From contig JAHEAV010000008.1 in assembly GCA_024642565.1 (NCBI GenBank), positions 50,246 through 103,635 of the forward strand: a stretch of DNA of 53,390 nucleotides, given 5' to 3'. Each line of letters begins with the position of its first letter. Position 1 is the stretch's first letter. The translations under genes and the position numbers were made by a program. Under the pieces are notes generated by a model. That model searched no databases and was not told the origin of the DNA. It saw only the letters and a list, made by a program, of their open reading frames with translations. Positions 8,937 through 17,641 of this stretch are shown here, piece by piece. This stretch comes from Erythrobacter sp. (GTDB taxonomy: Bacteria; Pseudomonadota; Alphaproteobacteria; Sphingomonadales; Sphingomonadaceae).

Positions 8937-10187
8937 CTATTCCGCCGGGTTCGGCGCATTGGGGCGGGTGAACAGTTTGCCCCTTTCGCTGAACAGAACC
9001 AGCACCAGCGACAGCAGACCGCTCAGCAGCAGGGCCAGGGCCAGTGGCCGCGCGGAATTGTCATAGGCATAACCGATTGCGGCCCCCAGTAACGCTCCGC
9101 TGGCCATTCTGACGAAACCCTGCGCAGACGATGCCGCACCGGCAATATGATAGAATGGCTGCATCGCAATCGACCCGAAATTGGCACCAACAAAGCCCAG
9201 AAGCGCCATATTGGCCGCCATCAGCGGCACGAAATGCCACAGGCTTTGCTCCGCTTCAAAAGACGAAAGCACCTGAAGGCCCGCCACGGCGATGAAGGCA
9301 AGCAGCGCGATTTGCGACACCCGCCGTGCGCCAAAGCGTTCAACGATCCGCGAATTTATCAGGTTGGAAAAAATCATTGTTGCGGCCGATGCGCCGAAGA
9401 TCAGCGGGAACAGTTCAGCAGCCCCGAAATGTTCTCCGATCAATTGCTGCGCGGAATTGATGAAGCCGAACAGGCCGCCGAACACCAGCGCACTGCCCAG
9501 CACATAACCAATTGTGCCGCGCCGGTAGAGCGATTCCTTCATGTTACGAAAGATCACCGAAGGGCGGATTTCCTGCCGATCTTCGGGATGGAGCGATTCG
9601 GGCAAGCGCAGCCAGAACCACACGCCGACCACTACCCCGTTCACCGCCATCGCCCCGAATATCCAGCGCCAGCTGGCAATCTGCAGGATCAGCGATCCGA
9701 TGGTGGGCGCGATGACTGGCACCAGCAGGAAAACCATCATGATCAGCGACATCATCCGCGCCATCTTGTCCCCGCCCACCCGGTCGCGGATGATTGCAGC
9801 CGGCAGAACCGACAGGCCCGCACTACCGACCGCTTGGACAAGCCGCAGCCCGATCAGCTGGCTGAAATCCTGCGTCAGCGCGCAGGCAATCGACATGGCG
9901 ATATAAAATATCAGGCACACGGCCAGCACCGGGCGGCGGCCAAAACGATCCGCCAGCGAACCGGGAATGATCGCCCCGATTCCGGACCCCAACAGATAAA
10001 CGCCCACCACCAGCTGACGTTCATTCCCCGGTATGGCCAGGTCCTGGGCAATCGCACCCAGCGCAGGCAGCATCGCATCTATGCCAAATGCCTGCATCGC
10101 CATCAGCATCGCCATCATTGCGATCAGTTCACGCTCCCCGATTTGGGCGCCGGTCGCAGGTGGGGAGAATGGGTGACCGGTTTTCAT
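8937..10187 (-). CDS. MFS drug efflux transporter, Bcr/CflA type
   Basis: 416 residues with about 12 hydrophobic helices, in the inner membrane. It is a proton-driven exporter of drugs or metabolites. Between helices 2 and 3 lies the MFS loop motif GSLADRFGRRPVLAV. The N-terminal helix carries MQAFGIDAMLPALGAIAQDL, and the P/G-rich helix 5 region (LVPVIAPTIGSLI) is the antiporter motif C area; these together are typical of Bcr/CflA proteins. It is convergent with the carboxylase beta gene and divergent from dinB, whose start lies about 105 bp away. Substrate unknown. Confidence 0.85.
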   Translation of the reverse strand: MKTGHPFSPPATGAQIGERELIAMMAMLMAMQAFGIDAMLPALGAIAQDLAIPGNERQLVVGVYLLGSGIGAIIPGSLADRFGRRPVLAVCLIFYIAMSIACALTQDFSQLIGLRLVQAVGSAGLSVLPAAIIRDRVGGDKMARMMSLIMMVFLLVPVIAPTIGSLILQIASWRWIFGAMAVNGVVVGVWFWLRLPESLHPEDRQEIRPSVIFRNMKESLYRRGTIGYVLGSALVFGGLFGFINSAQQLIGEHFGAAELFPLIFGASAATMIFSNLINSRIVERFGARRVSQIALLAFIAVAGLQVLSSFEAEQSLWHFVPLMAANMALLGFVGANFGSIAMQPFYHIAGAASSAQGFVRMASGALLGAAIGYAYDNSARPLALALLLSGLLSLVLVLFSERGKLFTRPNAPNPAE

Positions 10188-10292
10188 GCGGTGCCTTTGG
10201 GCCAGTGGCCAGCAGAAGGCCAGAATTTTGTGTTGCGGCGCACAATGAAGGGAATGGTTCCATCATCCGCCAGATCGCCTATTCTGCGGGCG

Positions 10293-11444
10293 ATGGAACC
10301 AATCGGGCAACCACAAGCGACCGGCGAGGAAGCCGACGAAGCCGGGGAAGCGCCTGGTCTGCGCAAGATCATCCATGTCGATATGGATGCGTTTTTCGCC
10401 AGTGTGGAACAACGCGATAACCCGGATTTGCGTGGGCGCCCCGTGGCCGTTGGCGGTGCGGGCGGGCGCGGCGTGGTGGCGGCGGCCAGTTATGAGGCGC
10501 GCAAATTCGGGGTCCGTTCGGCCATGCCTTCGGTCACCGCCCAGCGATTGTGCCCGGAACTGATATTCGTTCGCCACCGGTTCGAAGCCTATAAGGAAGC
10601 CTCCCGGCAAATCCGCGCGATTTTCCGCCAGTTCACCCCTCATGTCGAACCGCTGAGCCTCGACGAAGCCTATCTCGACGTGACGGAGGATATCCGCGGG
10701 ATCGGCTCTGCAACCCGGATTGCCGAGCTGATCCGCGAGCGTATTCGCGCTGAAACCCGCCTGACGGCCAGCGCCGGGGTCAGTTACAACAAATTCCTCG
10801 CCAAGCTGGCGAGCGATCAGAACAAGCCTGACGGGATCTGCGTGATCCGGCCCGGCGAAGGCGCAGCCTTTGTGCACAGCCTGCCGGTGCGGCGGTTTCA
10901 CGGGGTTGGCCCGAAAGGCGCCGAGAAGATGGCCCGATTGGGCATTGAAACCGGCGCCGATCTGGCGGCGAAAGACATCGCCTTCCTGCGTCAGAATTTT
11001 GGCAGCCTGGCCGAATATCTGTTCCGCGCCGCGCGGGGCATTGATTTAAGGCCTGTACGCGCCAACCGCATCCGCAAATCTGTGGGCGGGGAACGCACTT
11101 TTGGCGAGGATATTTCCGCCGGTGCCGCTTTGCGCGATACGCTGGAGCGGATTATCGATATCGTGTGGCTCAGCATCGAAGCGTCAAAGGCGCAAGGCCG
11201 GACCGTGACGTTGAAGATGAAATATACCGATTTCACCAATGTTACCCGGTCCCGTTCGCTGGACCGCACTATTGCAGACAAGGCAGAGTTCGCCGTTCTG
11301 GCGCGCGAATTGCTCGAAGAATTGCTGCCCCTGCCCATGCCGATCCGGTTGATGGGGCTGACATTATCGAATCTGGAAGGGGCTGGCGACCCCGATAAAG
11401 CGCAGGTTTTGGGGCCGGATACGGCACAATTATCGCTGCTTTGA
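10293..11444 (+). CDS. dinB: DNA polymerase IV (Y-family translesion polymerase)
   Basis: 383 residues from the ATG at 10293. It copies past DNA lesions at low fidelity. The catalytic palm is clear: HVDMDAFFASVEQ (first metal Asp), the steric region GVVAAASYEARKFGVRSAMP, and LSLDEAYLDVT with the two further catalytic acids. Then come the SAGVSYNKFLAKLASDQNKP motif and a helix-hairpin-helix thumb (RRFHGVGPKGAEKMARLGI). The C-terminus ends in TAQLSLL, which resembles a beta-clamp-binding peptide (QLSLF type). In-frame ATGs at 10254 and 10245 give 13 or 16 extra residues; none has a strong ribosome-binding site, so the start is uncertain. Confidence 0.9.
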   Translation: MEPIGQPQATGEEADEAGEAPGLRKIIHVDMDAFFASVEQRDNPDLRGRPVAVGGAGGRGVVAAASYEARKFGVRSAMPSVTAQRLCPELIFVRHRFEAYKEASRQIRAIFRQFTPHVEPLSLDEAYLDVTEDIRGIGSATRIAELIRERIRAETRLTASAGVSYNKFLAKLASDQNKPDGICVIRPGEGAAFVHSLPVRRFHGVGPKGAEKMARLGIETGADLAAKDIAFLRQNFGSLAEYLFRAARGIDLRPVRANRIRKSVGGERTFGEDISAGAALRDTLERIIDIVWLSIEASKAQGRTVTLKMKYTDFTNVTRSRSLDRTIADKAEFAVLARELLEELLPLPMPIRLMGLTLSNLEGAGDPDKAQVLGPDTAQLSLL

Positions 11445-11906
11445 ATGTTCCCGCCAGATTGCCAACCGTTGCCTTGTGCGGTTGCTCAAGGGTTCGGGCA
11501 AGGAATGGAGCGGGAATAGCCGCGCGTCCAACACCTCCCGGCCATCGGCGCGCGGCGCCGCAGAGATACGGGTCGAATAAAGGTGGGTCGTGACGTGGGC
11601 ACCATAAATCCGTTCTTCCTGCTCGCCGATTAAAAGCAAGCGGGTCGGATCGATGCCTGTTTCTTCCCGAAATTCACGCCGCGCGGCATCTTCGGGTATC
11701 TCGTTGCGGCCAACGCCGCCAGTGGGAACTTCCCAAGCGCCGGAACCATAGCTTAACCGGACGAGCAGCAAGCGGTCATCAAAATCGACGGCGATGACCG
11801 ACACACTGGTGAGACGCGGCTGGCGCAGCTGCCACCAGCGGATCCGCAGGGCATCGGCACAGCGGTAAGCCAGCCGGTGCAGCGGCGCGGGAATCAGGCG
11901 AAGCAT
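11430..11906 (-). CDS. Nudix hydrolase
   Basis: 158 residues. Nudix enzymes hydrolyse nucleoside diphosphates linked to another moiety, needing Mg or Mn. The Nudix box is complete around residues 63-85: GG, then E after the spacer, then AARREFREETGI with the catalytic REFREE. The N-terminal 30 residues are basic and Trp-rich (RIRWWQLRQPR), unusual for a soluble housekeeping Nudix and possibly a membrane- or nucleic-acid-facing surface. It overlaps the convergent dinB end by 15 bp, and its start overlaps the upstream pgl-like gene by 13 bp, so it is probably translated from the same message. Substrate unknown. Confidence 0.85.
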   Translation of the reverse strand: MLRLIPAPLHRLAYRCADALRIRWWQLRQPRLTSVSVIAVDFDDRLLLVRLSYGSGAWEVPTGGVGRNEIPEDAARREFREETGIDPTRLLLIGEQEERIYGAHVTTHLYSTRISAAPRADGREVLDARLFPLHSLPEPLSNRTRQRLAIWREHSKQR

Positions 11907-12514
11907 GTGACTGCCTGACGCGCGGCACCCAGCAAGCGAGCAATGGGCAGATCATTCTGCCCCCGCATTGCCGCTTCGAACAGGGCGAGCTTTTCACTGC
12001 CGCGGATAACGAACATCAGCGCATCACTATCCAGCAGCGCCGGAATGGTCAGGCTGACCCGGTCAAAGGGCGCTTCCGGTGGAAGCGGGTCTGGCGTAAG
12101 TTGACGAACCCTCTGCGGATCATCCACTTGCGGGTCCGTGTTGGGAAAAAGCGACGCGATGTGCCCGTCTGCCCCCATTCCCAGCCAGGCAAGCGAGAAG
12201 TGCGGCACTTGCTCCATGATGCTGAGGCTGACCACTTCGGCACCCGCGGTTTCGAACAGGGCACGAATTTTGCCGGTGTTGCTGGCCGGATGGTCTTCCG
12301 GCACGATCCGGTCATCTCCCGGCCACACCGCAACCCGCGCCCAATCGAGCGGCGCCGCGATCAGCAATTCGAAGATAGGAAACGGGGTCGATCCGCCCGG
12401 AACACTGATCGCAACCGGCCCTTCCGAGGTTTCCAGCGCAGCCGCCAGATGGCTGGCAATCCAGCTGGAAATTGCCGCATTATCCGCGTCTTCGACTATT
12501 GTGATCCTGTCCAT
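11894..12514 (-). CDS. pgl: 6-phosphogluconolactonase
   Basis: 206 residues, slightly short for the family (usually 220-250). It hydrolyses 6-phosphogluconolactone to 6-phosphogluconate, the step after glucose-6-phosphate dehydrogenase in the pentose-phosphate/Entner-Doudoroff routes. Typical motifs are SVPGGSTPFPIFELL near residue 40, WPGDDRIVPEDHPASN near 65, and LGMGADGHIASLFP, where the GADGH segment holds the catalytic histidine. It shares an operon with the Nudix gene. No zwf or edd is adjacent, which is unusual for this gene but not rare in sphingomonads. Confidence 0.86.
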   Translation of the reverse strand: MDRITIVEDADNAAISSWIASHLAAALETSEGPVAISVPGGSTPFPIFELLIAAPLDWARVAVWPGDDRIVPEDHPASNTGKIRALFETAGAEVVSLSIMEQVPHFSLAWLGMGADGHIASLFPNTDPQVDDPQRVRQLTPDPLPPEAPFDRVSLTIPALLDSDALMFVIRGSEKLALFEAAMRGQNDLPIARLLGAARQAVTCFA

Positions 12515-12585
12515 GTGCCCCGCATAACAAAAAGTCCGCCCGCGCCTAGAGGCATGTCGATATTTTTATTTGATTCCTGACCCCC

Positions 12586-13152
12586 TTAAAGCAAACCCCG
12601 CGCGGACAGGCCGGTTACCAGCGCGGCAATCAGGACAATCGCGGCCATGAAGCGCCTGCTGGCGCGGAGGGGCAAATCGGCCAGCAACCGATCCTGCATC
12701 AACCAGCCCAGCGTGATTGCCGCGCAGCCGCCCAGCGCACCGCCCGCCCCCGCCAGGTAAGGATCGGGGGTAGCCGCCGCCACGGCGAACACCAGAAACC
12801 GCCCCGCATCGCCCAATTGGCGCGCAAGGATCACTACCGTGATCGCAAACAGGGATCGGGTCGGCTCCTGCACATTTCGGGGCCTGATCGGCCACGCCAG
12901 TTCGACTGCGGCACACAGCAAGGCAAAGGCCGCCAGCATCGGCTTGCCGGAATTTGGCAGGATTTGCCCGGCCAGATGCCCTGCCCATCCCATCGCCAGT
13001 GCAGTTACGATTGCGGCCATGCAACCGACAACCAACAGGCTGACCCGCCGCTGGAGCCGCGCGGAAAGCTGCGCCACCAGAAGCTGGTCGCGGCCACCCA
13101 TCGAAGTTAGCAGAACCGCTGCAAATGCCAGGAACACAGATGACATTGCCAT
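12586..13152 (-). CDS. TMEM165/GDT1-like integral membrane protein (divergent)
   Basis: 188 residues with about six hydrophobic segments in two similar halves, the layout of the UPF0016/GDT1 family of Mn2+/Ca2+ transporters. The family signature E-x-G-D-(K/R)-(T/S) occurs once per half in true members. Here the first copy reads SMGGRDQLL and the second ARQLGDAGRF, so the leading Glu is missing in both and only the second keeps Gly-Asp. It may be a degenerate or functionally changed member, and the assignment is tentative. It is divergent from the alcohol dehydrogenase gene (110-bp gap) and lies 71 bp downstream-facing from pgl. Confidence 0.55.
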   Translation of the reverse strand: MAMSSVFLAFAAVLLTSMGGRDQLLVAQLSARLQRRVSLLVVGCMAAIVTALAMGWAGHLAGQILPNSGKPMLAAFALLCAAVELAWPIRPRNVQEPTRSLFAITVVILARQLGDAGRFLVFAVAAATPDPYLAGAGGALGGCAAITLGWLMQDRLLADLPLRASRRFMAAIVLIAALVTGLSARGLL

Positions 13153-13261
13153 GCCTTACAGACATTCAGCCGGCGGTGGAATGGCCCTTGATCCTTGCAC
13201 CCGAGATCGCTTGCTTCGTCCCCGCCGGTGGCTAAACTCCGGCCTGATTCCGGAGACTGTC

Positions 13262-14317
13262 ATGCCCACAAACGAATATCCCGCCAAAGGCTACGCCGCC
13301 ACATCACCCGACAGCGGCATGGCACCCCTTGCCTTCACCCGTCGCGGACTTCGCGACGATGATGTCCTGATCGACATCAGCCATTGCGGCATCTGCCATT
13401 CGGACCTGCACGCCGCGCGCAACGATTGGGGCCGCACAACCTACCCCATCGTGCCCGGTCACGAAATCACCGGGGTCGTCGCGGCACTGGGGGAAAAGGT
13501 TACAAGGCACGCGATCGGAGACAGGGTGGCAATCGGCTGCATGGTCGACAGCTGTCTGGAATGCGACAGCTGCAAGGCCGGGCTCGAACAATATTGCCAG
13601 CGCGGCATGACCGGTACCTATAATGGCAAAGACCGGCGCGATGGCAGCACCACCTTCGGCGGCTATTCCGACAAGATCGTTTGCCGCGAGGAATTCGTAA
13701 TCAAGGTGCCCGATGCGATGGCGATGGCGGATGCGGCGCCGCTGCTGTGTGCCGGCATCACCAGCTATTCGCCGCTGCGGCACTGGAAGGTCGGCCCCGG
13801 ATCCAGAGTCGCGGTCGCCGGTCTGGGGGGATTAGGCCATATGGGGGTCAAATTTGCCGCCGCGATGGGCGCGGAAGTAACGGTTCTGTCCCGCAGCGAA
13901 GACAAACGGGCCGATGCCCTGGCCCTTGGCGCGAAAGATCTGCTGCTCACGACAGACAAGGCCGCGATGAAGGCCAGAACGGGCTATTTCGACATCGTGC
14001 TCGACACCATACCAGTGCGCCACGATCTGGCCCCCTATGTCCATTTGCTGAAAATTGACGGGGCGCTGGTGATTGTTGGCATGATCGACATGATGCCCGA
14101 AATTCATACCGGCCTGCTGCTCATGGGGCGCCGCATCATCACCGGATCAGGGATCGGCGGTGTTACGGAAACCCAGGAAATGCTCGATTTCTGCGCCGAG
14201 AAAGGCATCCGCCCGGAAATCGAGACGATCCGGATGGACGAGGTCAACACCGCTTATGACCGGATGGAGGCCAGCGATGTGAAATATCGCTTCGTGATCG
14301 ACATGGCCACACTGTGA
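13262..14317 (+). CDS. Zinc-dependent NAD(P) alcohol dehydrogenase, cinnamyl-alcohol/YahK type
   Basis: 351 residues from the ATG at 13262. It reversibly oxidises an alcohol to an aldehyde. Catalytic zinc ligands are in CGICHSDLH near residue 41 and in PGHEITG; the structural zinc site is CLECDSCKAGLEQYC. The cofactor motif GLGGLGHMGVKFA lies near residue 185, and a Ser-Arg-Ser (VLSRSEDK) after the second strand favours NADP over NAD. WGRTTYPIVPGHE is typical of the broad-specificity aldehyde-reductase branch. It is a single gene; the next element is a convergent tRNA. Confidence 0.87.
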   Translation: MPTNEYPAKGYAATSPDSGMAPLAFTRRGLRDDDVLIDISHCGICHSDLHAARNDWGRTTYPIVPGHEITGVVAALGEKVTRHAIGDRVAIGCMVDSCLECDSCKAGLEQYCQRGMTGTYNGKDRRDGSTTFGGYSDKIVCREEFVIKVPDAMAMADAAPLLCAGITSYSPLRHWKVGPGSRVAVAGLGGLGHMGVKFAAAMGAEVTVLSRSEDKRADALALGAKDLLLTTDKAAMKARTGYFDIVLDTIPVRHDLAPYVHLLKIDGALVIVGMIDMMPEIHTGLLLMGRRIITGSGIGGVTETQEMLDFCAEKGIRPEIETIRMDEVNTAYDRMEASDVKYRFVIDMATL

Positions 14318-14359
14318 CCCGATTTCCTGCCGCTGCAATAACGGGTTAGCCAGTTCCAC

Positions 14360-14433
14360 TGGAGCGGGTGAAGGGAATCGAACCCTCGTCGTCAGCTTGG
14401 GAAGCTGCTGCTCTACCATTGAGCTACACCCGC
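14360..14433 (-). tRNA. tRNA-Gly (anticodon CCC)
   Basis: Read on the minus strand it begins GCGGGTG and ends with the matching CACCCGC, followed by a U discriminator and an encoded CCA. The D-arm is GCTC-AATGGTA-GAGC, and the anticodon loop is TTCCCAA with anticodon CCC. The variable loop is short, and the T-arm loop TTCGATT is closed by GAGGG/CCCTT. One mismatch sits at the outer pair of the anticodon stem (27-43). It reads GGG codons. It is isolated between the alcohol dehydrogenase and mmsA. Confidence 0.95.
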
Positions 14434-14610
14434 ATCGGGGCTGCGCATTTGCCTCAAGCGGATCATGCGGTCAATTGCCGATAGTACGGCCAAGGCGACT
14501 TCCCATGCGTCTTCTGGCGCGGATCGCGCTATACGGATCGGGAATCGTCACAAGCCTTGCGCCGCCGCGCTGGCTGGCTACAGAGACGAGAAAGTTACAG
14601 GAGAAACCGG

Positions 14611-16107
14611 ATGCGCCAGATCGATCATTTCCTTGCCAGCGGGGCCAGTGGTGGTTCGGGCCGCCTGCACGATGTGTTCGACCCGAATCAGGGCGTGGTT
14701 CAGGCGCAAGTGGCGCTGGGTGATGCCGCCCTGCTCGACCAGGCGGTTGCCGCAGCCAAGGCGGCCCAACCGGGCTGGGCCGCGACCAATCCGCAGAAAC
14801 GTGCGCGGGTGATGTTCGAATTCAAGCGGCTGGTCGAAGCCAATATGGAAGAACTGGCCGCGTTGCTTTCCAGCGAACATGGCAAGGTGATCGCAGATGC
14901 GCGCGGTGATGTGCAGCGCGGGCTGGATGTGATCGAATTTGCCTGCGGCATCCCCCATGCCTTGAAGGGCGAATACACCCAGGGTGCAGGCCCCGGGATC
15001 GATGTCTATTCGATGCGCCAGCCGCTCGGCATTGGTGCCGGGATTACCCCGTTCAACTTCCCCGCAATGATCCCGATGTGGATGTTCGGCATAGCGATTG
15101 CTGTTGGCAATGCGTTCATCCTGAAACCGTCGGAACGTGATCCGTCGGTTCCTGTGCGACTGGCCGAACTGATGCTGGAAGCCGGTGCGCCAGCGGGCAT
15201 TCTGCAGGTGGTGCACGGGGACAAGGAAATGGTCGATGCAATCCTCGACCATCCGGATATTTCCGCAGTAAGTTTCGTCGGATCATCCGATATTGCCCAT
15301 TACGTCTATCGCCGCGGAGTCGATGCGGGCAAGCGTGTGCAGGCAATGGGCGGGGCCAAGAACCACGGTATCGTGATGCCCGACGCCGATCTCGATCAGG
15401 TCGTAAACGACCTCAGCGGCGCGGCCTTTGGCAGCGCGGGCGAACGCTGCATGGCGCTGCCTGTGGTGGTGCCGGTGGGTGAGGATACGGCCAACCGGCT
15501 GCGGGACAAGCTGATCCCGGCAATCGCAAAAATGCGCGTGGGCATCTCGACCGACAGCGATGCGGATTATGGCCCGGTGGTGACTGCCGAACACAAGGCC
15601 CGCGTCGAAGGCTGGATCGCCACCGCGGAACAGGAAGGCGCCGAAATCGTGGTGGATGGGCGCGGCTTCAGCTTGCAAGGCCATGAAAAGGGATTCTTTA
15701 TCGGCCCCACGCTGATCGACCGTGTGACAGAAGACATGGAAAGTTATCGGCAGGAAATCTTCGGCCCAGTGCTGCAAATCGTGCGCGCTGCCGATTTCGA
15801 AGAGGCTCTGAGCCTGCCTAGCAAACACCAATATGGCAACGGCGTGGCGATCTTCACCCGCAACGGCCATGCCGCGCGCGAATTCGCAGCGCGGGTCAAT
15901 GTCGGCATGGTCGGCATCAATGTGCCCATCCCGGTTCCGGTCGCCTATCACAGTTTCGGCGGATGGAAGCGCAGCGCATTCGGCGATACCAACCAGCATG
16001 GCATGGAAGGGATCAAATTCTGGACCAAGGTGAAGACCATTACGCAGCGCTGGCCCGATGGCAGCGCCGATGAAGGCAATGCCTTTGTCATTCCGACCAT
16101 GGGCTGA
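14611..16107 (+). CDS. mmsA: Methylmalonate-semialdehyde dehydrogenase (CoA-acylating)
   Basis: 498 residues, the normal MmsA length. It converts methylmalonate semialdehyde (or malonate semialdehyde) plus CoA and NAD to propionyl-CoA (or acetyl-CoA) and CO2, the last step of valine breakdown. The ATG at 14611 follows CAGGAGA. MmsA-type markers are GAGITPFNFPAMIPMWM, FVGSSDIAHYVYRRG, the catalytic cysteine in GSAGERCMAL, and FGGWKRSAFGD near the end. It is the first gene of a six-gene operon that runs to 20375; the next start is 2 bp downstream. Confidence 0.94.
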   Translation: MRQIDHFLASGASGGSGRLHDVFDPNQGVVQAQVALGDAALLDQAVAAAKAAQPGWAATNPQKRARVMFEFKRLVEANMEELAALLSSEHGKVIADARGDVQRGLDVIEFACGIPHALKGEYTQGAGPGIDVYSMRQPLGIGAGITPFNFPAMIPMWMFGIAIAVGNAFILKPSERDPSVPVRLAELMLEAGAPAGILQVVHGDKEMVDAILDHPDISAVSFVGSSDIAHYVYRRGVDAGKRVQAMGGAKNHGIVMPDADLDQVVNDLSGAAFGSAGERCMALPVVVPVGEDTANRLRDKLIPAIAKMRVGISTDSDADYGPVVTAEHKARVEGWIATAEQEGAEIVVDGRGFSLQGHEKGFFIGPTLIDRVTEDMESYRQEIFGPVLQIVRAADFEEALSLPSKHQYGNGVAIFTRNGHAAREFAARVNVGMVGINVPIPVPVAYHSFGGWKRSAFGDTNQHGMEGIKFWTKVKTITQRWPDGSADEGNAFVIPTMG

Positions 16108-16109
16108 TC

Positions 16110-16499
16110 ATGCGGCATCACGCGACTTCGGGTTCGCCTTATGAGGCACAATTCGGCTTCAGCCGTGCGGTTCGCGTGGGCGACCGGATCATCGTGGCGG
16201 GAACGGGGCCTGTTGAGGATGACGGTTCGACCACGCCCGGCGGGGCCGCAGAACAGGCCGCAAGGTGCTGCACCCTGATTGCGCGCGCAATCGAACAGTT
16301 GGGCGGCAGCGCCGACGATGTCGTGCGTACACGCATGTTCCTCACCGATATCGGCCAGCAGGATGATGTGGGCAGCGTACATGCGCGCTTTTTCGGCAGT
16401 GCGCGCCCTGCTGCAACCATGGTTGGCGTTTCGGCCCTGTGCCGTTCGGAATGGCTGGTGGAAATCGAGGCCGAAGCAGTGGTAGGGGCATCAGCATGA
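16110..16499 (+). CDS. RidA/YjgF-family protein
   Basis: 129 residues. RidA proteins hydrolyse reactive enamine/imine intermediates to keto acids and ammonia. The core pattern VRVGDRIIVAGTGPVE, RTRMFLTDIGQQDDVGSVHARFF and the C-terminal EIEAEAVV are typical. The Arg that binds substrate carboxylate in RidA would correspond to the R of VVRTRMF or RPAATM. The gene is embedded between mmsA (2-bp gap) and the acyl-CoA dehydrogenase (ATGA overlap), so it is part of the valine unit. It may detoxify imines made during branched-chain amino-acid transamination, but a paralogue with a different task is equally possible. Confidence 0.82.
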   Translation: MRHHATSGSPYEAQFGFSRAVRVGDRIIVAGTGPVEDDGSTTPGGAAEQAARCCTLIARAIEQLGGSADDVVRTRMFLTDIGQQDDVGSVHARFFGSARPAATMVGVSALCRSEWLVEIEAEAVVGASA

Positions 16500-17641
16500 C
16501 AGACCAGTTCCAGCTTACCGAAGACCAGATTGCCATTCAGGACATGGCGCGTCGCTTCACGGCCGATGCGATCACGCCCTTTGCCGCTGAATGGGATGAA
16601 CAGCACCATTTTCCGCGGGATGTAATCAAACGCTCTGCCGAACTGGGCTTCGGGGCGATCTATGTCAGCGAGGAATCCGGCGGGATCGGCCTTGGCCGGC
16701 TGGAAGCGGCGCTGATTATGGAGGCGATGGCCTATGGCTGCCCCGCGACATCGGCATTCATATCCATCCACAATATGGCCGCCTGGATGATCGACCGTTT
16801 CGGCGGCGAAGCGGTAAAGGCGAAATATCTGCCGGATCTGGTCACGATGGAGACCATCGCCAGCTATGCACTGACCGAGCCGGGCTCCGGTTCGGACGCG
16901 GCAGGCCTTAAAACAACGGCCCGGCTGGATGGCGATCATTATGTGCTGAACGGCACCAAGCAGTTCATTTCCGGCAGCGGTGTCAACGATATCTATGTCT
17001 GCATGGTCCGTACTGGCGATCACAAGACCAGGGGCATTACCTGTTTGGTGGTGGACAAGGATACCCCCGGCGTCAGCTTCGGCGCGCCCGAACGCAAACT
17101 TGGCTGGAACGCCAGCCCGACCGCGCAATTGATTTTCGAAGATGCACGCGTGCCCGTGACCAATCGCGTGGGCGGCGAAGGCGAAGGCTTTGGCTTTGCC
17201 ATGGCCGGCCTCGATGGCGGGCGGCTGAATATCGGTGCCTGTTCGCTTGGCGGGGCACAGCGCTGCCTGGACGAAGCGGTGAAATATACCAAGGAACGCC
17301 AGCAATTCGGCCAGCCAGTGGCCGATTTCCAGAACACCCAGTTCATGCTGGCTGACATGGCGACGGATCTGGAAGCCGCGCGCGCGCTGTTATACCTCGC
17401 TGCCGCCAAGGTGACAGCCAATGCGCCTGACAAATCGCGCTTTTCCGCGATGGCCAAACGGCTGGCGACGGACAATGGCAGCAAAATCGTCAACGATGCG
17501 CTTCAACTGTTCGGCGGCTATGGCTATCTCAAGGATTATCCGATCGAACGTTTCTGGCGCGATCTCAGGGTCCATTCGATCCTGGAAGGAACCAACCAGG
17601 TAATGCGTATGATCGTGGGACGGGATTTACTCCGGCAATGA
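16496..17641 (+). CDS. Acyl-CoA dehydrogenase, probably isobutyryl-CoA dehydrogenase
   Basis: 381 residues. This FAD enzyme introduces the alpha-beta double bond of an acyl-CoA; the operon points to isobutyryl-CoA to methacrylyl-CoA. Seen are YALTEPGSGSDAAGLKTTA (substrate/FAD loop), LNGTKQFISGSG, the KLGWNASPTAQ region, and near the C-terminus FGGYGYLKDYPIERFWRD followed by ILEGTNQVMRM, whose Glu is the position of the catalytic base in most family members. Start and stop overlap both neighbours by 4 bp. Substrate is from context, not from residues. Confidence 0.9.
   Translation: MTDQFQLTEDQIAIQDMARRFTADAITPFAAEWDEQHHFPRDVIKRSAELGFGAIYVSEESGGIGLGRLEAALIMEAMAYGCPATSAFISIHNMAAWMIDRFGGEAVKAKYLPDLVTMETIASYALTEPGSGSDAAGLKTTARLDGDHYVLNGTKQFISGSGVNDIYVCMVRTGDHKTRGITCLVVDKDTPGVSFGAPERKLGWNASPTAQLIFEDARVPVTNRVGGEGEGFGFAMAGLDGGRLNIGACSLGGAQRCLDEAVKYTKERQQFGQPVADFQNTQFMLADMATDLEAARALLYLAAAKVTANAPDKSRFSAMAKRLATDNGSKIVNDALQLFGGYGYLKDYPIERFWRDLRVHSILEGTNQVMRMIVGRDLLRQ

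Noticed and set aside
9147-10292. In-frame 5' extension of the DNA polymerase IV gene
   Set aside because: The extension is antisense to the MFS transporter gene and its translation is low-complexity and unlike any protein. The polymerase itself begins near 10293.
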